Below, piece by piece: positions 61,383-64,000 of a DNA stretch of 64,000 nt (position 1 is the first letter of the stretch; each line of letters starts with the position of its first letter). The notes beneath the pieces were generated by a model that saw nothing but the letters and a program-made list of their open reading frames with translations, did no database searches and had not been told where the DNA came from. The stretch covers positions 10,918-74,917 of the forward strand of contig JBNKGL010000020.1 in the NCBI GenBank assembly GCA_050289805.1, written 5' to 3'. The DNA is from JAUILA01 sp050289805. Its GTDB lineage: Bacteria; Bacteroidota; Bacteroidia; Cytophagales; Cyclobacteriaceae. The translations under genes and the position numbers were made by a program.

Positions 61383-61407
61383 GTTTGAGGATACAGTTTG
61401 AGGATAC
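61382..61407. repeat. Tandem 13 bp duplication
   Basis: AGTTTGAGGATAC occurs twice back to back (61382-61394 and 61395-61407), just outside the structured region. It is a small tandem duplication, probably from slippage or as a scar of an insertion. Confidence 0.7.
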
Positions 61408-61428
61408 AGGGTATTGATTAAACGGTGA

Positions 61429-61695
61429 TTCGATGACGATTTATGTCAAAAATCTTTGATCTTCTGTGTGATCTGTTCAGCAGTGGACGCCCGCCCCAGA
61501 GTAAAGTATGCCCTGGAAGCCAGTGAAACCCCTCCGGATCACCTGGCAACAGTATTCGCAGGTGTCGATCAGGAAGCCACGGCCAAAGCACGTGAATACA
61601 CGATGCCTTATCCGCCGTCTTCTCCCAGTATTGCGCTGTTTAATGATGGAGAACTAATCCATTTTATCGTATTGAAGGAAGAAATACCCAAATGA
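61429..61695 (+). pseudogene. Bacilliredoxin (YphP/BrxA-type) fragment
   Basis: The frame after a stop at 61426-61428 gives a relic of a bacilliredoxin, the small thioredoxin-like protein that removes bacillithiol-type mixed disulfides. The middle is well kept: DARPRVKYALEASETPPDHL, ATVFAGVDQEATAKAREYTM and PYPPSSPSIALFNDGELIHF. The N-terminal third is missing. The CGC active site is altered to V-I-C with its first Cys displaced, and the frame ends early at KEEIPK where full proteins (about 135-140 aa) run on for a further helix. Only a weak TTG could start it. I read it as broken, although translation cannot be excluded. Confidence 0.7.
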
Positions 61696-61777
61696 TTGGA
61701 ACGCATTTGATTGAAGTATTTAAGGAATATTGTTATGACTTTCCGGGTCTAACTGCCTGTTTTTTCTTGTAAAATAC

Positions 61778-64000
61778 TTAACGTCTGATGATAATTCGAT
61801 GTGATTTTGTTAACCCACTTTCCGTGATCATTCGGATCAGGTAGGTGCCACTTGCCAGCCCATCCGTATGGAGCGATAAATCAAACACACCTGCTTCCAT
61901 GCTATCATTGACCAATTCTCGTACCTCGTGACCAAACACATCATACAGAGCGATTTTCAGCGTAACAGGAGCTGGCAGCTTATAGACCAACCTCGCAGAA
62001 GTTACTACTGGATTCGGGTACACGCCCGCAAAACCAAAGGAGTCTGGTAAAAGAGATTCTCCCGCTGGATTAGCCGCCTCTGAACTCAATCCTCCGTAAG
62101 GTAGAGGTGGTAATACAGAAAGTATAACATCTATCTTTGCAATCAATTCTTCGGCTTGCATCGAATTAAGCACTCCATCCTTTTTCCACAAGTCCTGGAT
62201 TTGTTGTCTCAAATCATAGAGTGTTTCTGTTGCTTCACCAATTTTATCTTTTTCCAAAAGTTTAATGGCCTGTAGGATTTTTCTGTCAAGTGCATTTGTC
62301 TGTCCATTATTTAAAACACCTGCATCCCTGAGAGCATAAATGTCATCCATAATAATCTCCAGTGCCTGAATGATGGACAAAGCCTGCACTTTTACATAAT
62401 CGGGAGAACTGTCATTCAAACCATCATTAACAATGAGCCGAACAGAATACATTCCCGGCATATCCGTGTTGAAGGAAGGTGTTTCGGTATTTGCACCAGT
62501 AAGCATGGCCCCACTTCCTGCAGGCAACGCGCTGCTTGCATCATCCGTACCGAATACCCATGTAAAGGTAAGAGGGTCATCCTCGGGGTCATAGGACCCT
62601 GACCCATCAAGTTGCACCATCTGCCCTGCTACTACAACCATATCATCACCGGCATCGGCCACAGGAGGATAATTGGGTGTTACAAGAAGCATTACTAAAC
62701 CGGTCGAAACATTTCCTTTACCGTCGGTAATTGATACAGTAAAAGGATCGACGCCACTAAATCCGGTATTAGGAACATAAGTAAAACCTCCGTCTGTGCT
62801 AGCCGCAGAAATGACTCCGTTTTCCACAACCTGATATGAAAGCCATTGCAGGGCATCCCCTTCAGGATCTGAGTCATTGGCCAGGTGTCCAGGTGGTGCC
62901 ACAGTGAGGGTTTGATCCTGATCAACCACAAATACATCGGGGACAGCCACCGGCGCAAGATTTTCCTGAACAAGGATATTGATTAATCCGTTGGCGAAAT
63001 TCCCTTTACCGTCCGTCATGGTTATCACAAAGGAGTCAATACCGCTGAATCCCGGGTCCGGAGTATAGGTGAAACTCCCGTCTACCGCGGTCTCGCTTAT
63101 TGTACCATTTTCAGGCGAGACAAACGAGATCCATGTCAGGGGGTCTTCCTCCGGGTCATAGTCATTGCCCAGGTGCCCGGGTGCATCGACAACCAACGCT
63201 TCTCCCTCATTCGTGGTAAATATATCCGGAAAGGCTACTGGTGCGAGGTTTTCCTGAACGAAGATAGTTACCAATCCGTTAGCGAAATTCCCTTTACCAT
63301 CCGTCATGGTTATCACAAAGGAGTCAATACCGCTGAATCCCGGGTCTGGAGTATAGGTGAAACTCCCGTCTACCGCGGTCTCGCTTATTGTACCATTTTC
63401 AGGCGAGACAAACGAGATCCATGTCAGGGGGTCTCCATCCGGGTCATAATCATTTTCCAGGTGTCCCGGGGCAGGTAGCGTCAGCGGCTGTCCCTGTTCC
63501 GTCGTGTAAACATCCGCAATGGCAACAGGTGGCAACTCTGGAGAAGCTATTACGGTAATGACGATGAGTCCGGAGGTAAAATTCCCGTTTCCATCCGTAA
63601 TACTTACCACAAAGGAATCCTGTCCGGAGAATCCGGGATCCGGGGTATAAGTAAAGCTCCCATCAATCGCGGTGTTACTTATGGCACCATTTTCAGGTGA
63701 CACAAACGAAATCCAGGTCAAGGGGTCATCGTCCGGATCGTAATCGTTCGCCAAATGACCCGGAGGTGAGACGACTAATGGTTGGTCCTGATTGGTTGTA
63801 AACACATCCCCTATCGCCACCGGTCCTGATCCGGTCACTGGGACCACAGATATTACCACCTTTCCGGAGGTAAAATTCCCGTTTCCATCCGTAATACTTA
63901 CCACAAAAGAATCTTGTCCGGTAAATCCGGGATCCGGGGTATAGGTAAAGCTCCCATCAATCGCGGCGTTACTTATGGCACCATTTTCAGGTGACACAAA
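61778..64000 (-). CDS. Large cell-surface protein of cadherin-like repeats with T9SS domain (partial)
   Basis: The frame runs off the right edge of the window; the visible part is the C-terminal 740 residues. It shows five tandem modules of about 96 residues (one cut by the window edge), each with a core PV.IGDVFTT...L.PPGHL.NDYDP..DPLTW and GSFTYTPDPGFSG.DSFV. These are cadherin/VCBS-like beta modules with Ca-binding Asp residues. A PKD domain (ADAGDDMVVVAGQMVQLDGS) follows, then a helical stretch and a type IX sorting domain (YPNPVVTSARLVYKL, with GTYLIRMI near the end). Probably an adhesin. No catalytic domain is visible. Confidence 0.85.
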   Translation of the reverse strand, partial: FVSPENGAISNAAIDGSFTYTPDPGFTGQDSFVVSITDGNGNFTSGKVVISVVPVTGSGPVAIGDVFTTNQDQPLVVSPPGHLANDYDPDDDPLTWISFVSPENGAISNTAIDGSFTYTPDPGFSGQDSFVVSITDGNGNFTSGLIVITVIASPELPPVAIADVYTTEQGQPLTLPAPGHLENDYDPDGDPLTWISFVSPENGTISETAVDGSFTYTPDPGFSGIDSFVITMTDGKGNFANGLVTIFVQENLAPVAFPDIFTTNEGEALVVDAPGHLGNDYDPEEDPLTWISFVSPENGTISETAVDGSFTYTPDPGFSGIDSFVITMTDGKGNFANGLINILVQENLAPVAVPDVFVVDQDQTLTVAPPGHLANDSDPEGDALQWLSYQVVENGVISAASTDGGFTYVPNTGFSGVDPFTVSITDGKGNVSTGLVMLLVTPNYPPVADAGDDMVVVAGQMVQLDGSGSYDPEDDPLTFTWVFGTDDASSALPAGSGAMLTGANTETPSFNTDMPGMYSVRLIVNDGLNDSSPDYVKVQALSIIQALEIIMDDIYALRDAGVLNNGQTNALDRKILQAIKLLEKDKIGEATETLYDLRQQIQDLWKKDGVLNSMQAEELIAKIDVILSVLPPLPYGGLSSEAANPAGESLLPDSFGFAGVYPNPVVTSARLVYKLPAPVTLKIALYDVFGHEVRELVNDSMEAGVFDLSLHTDGLASGTYLIRMITESGLTKSHRIIIRR

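Noticed and set aside
61116..61401. Overlapping frames on both strands across tRNA-Ser
   Set aside because: They are the well-known translation artefact of a tRNA-Ser gene and its flanking hairpins.

Overview
This 64 kb window looks like the chromosome of a Gram-negative member of the Bacteroidota, probably a free-living, possibly marine Cytophagales-type bacterium; the order is an inference. The signs are a SusC/SusD outer-membrane pair, type IX secretion-type C-terminal domains on two large modular proteins, formylglycine-type sulfatases, Bacteroidota promoter boxes (TTTG, about 20 bp, TAnnTTTG) in front of both tRNA genes and several protein genes, few Shine-Dalgarno sites, and frequent TTG/GTG codons just upstream of more plausible ATG starts. 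I see no prophage, transposase, CRISPR array or rRNA operon.

Layout. 0-6 kb: tail of an unidentified gene, a susD-susC pair (minus strand), then a divergent SRPBCC gene and a small membrane protein gene. 6.0-6.8 kb: initiator tRNA-fMet with a textbook promoter and terminator, then a four-helix-bundle (23S intervening sequence type) protein. 6.8-14 kb: a minus-strand set for polysaccharide use: GH13 neopullulanase-like amylase, lipoprotein sulfatase, a broken low-molecular-weight phosphatase, YdeI-like protein, polysaccharide deacetylase and a second sulfatase, with palindromic intergenic repeats. 14.5-20.8 kb: TetR regulator with a visible operator, then adaptor, RND pump and TolC channel overlapping end to end. 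20.8-25.4 kb, minus strand: Tat-exported class V aminotransferase fold, penicillin-acylase family hydrolase, membrane-anchored M23 peptidase. 25.6-30.4 kb, plus strand: Tricorn-like S41 protease, DUF4184 protein, AlkD-like DNA repair protein and a 58-residue membrane protein. 30.4-33.5 kb, minus strand: GT39-type glycosyltransferase, cupin-like protein, membrane-anchored protein.

33.5-43.9 kb: alpha/beta hydrolase, a 430 bp field of hairpins and an AATAGGG array, a periplasmic two-subunit molybdenum hydroxylase (IorA/IorB type), then a complete eboABCDEF operon under its own strong promoter. The ebo set (EboA, TatD-like EboB, UbiA-like EboC, dehydroquinate-synthase-like EboD, TIM-barrel EboE, phosphodiesterase-like EboF) is known from cyanobacteria, where it is linked to moving a precursor to the periplasm, and from eustigmatophyte algae. 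Its product in this organism is unknown, and it is the most interesting system here. 43.9-58.5 kb: TPR lipoprotein, threonine aldolase, PLDc_N protein, EamA transporter, RarA, a large secreted esterase with five PKD-like modules, a VWA-like membrane protein, ClpC, WbqC-like protein and TsaC. 58.6-64 kb: MltG, YbgC-type thioesterase, YihY, tRNA-Ser(UGA), an unusually structured 170 bp stretch, a bacilliredoxin fragment, and a cell-surface protein of tandem cadherin-like repeats that runs off the right edge.

Start codons were moved to a downstream codon where the longest frame began with an unlikely TTG/GTG or lacked a signal peptide at its N-terminus; these choices are stated per gene.
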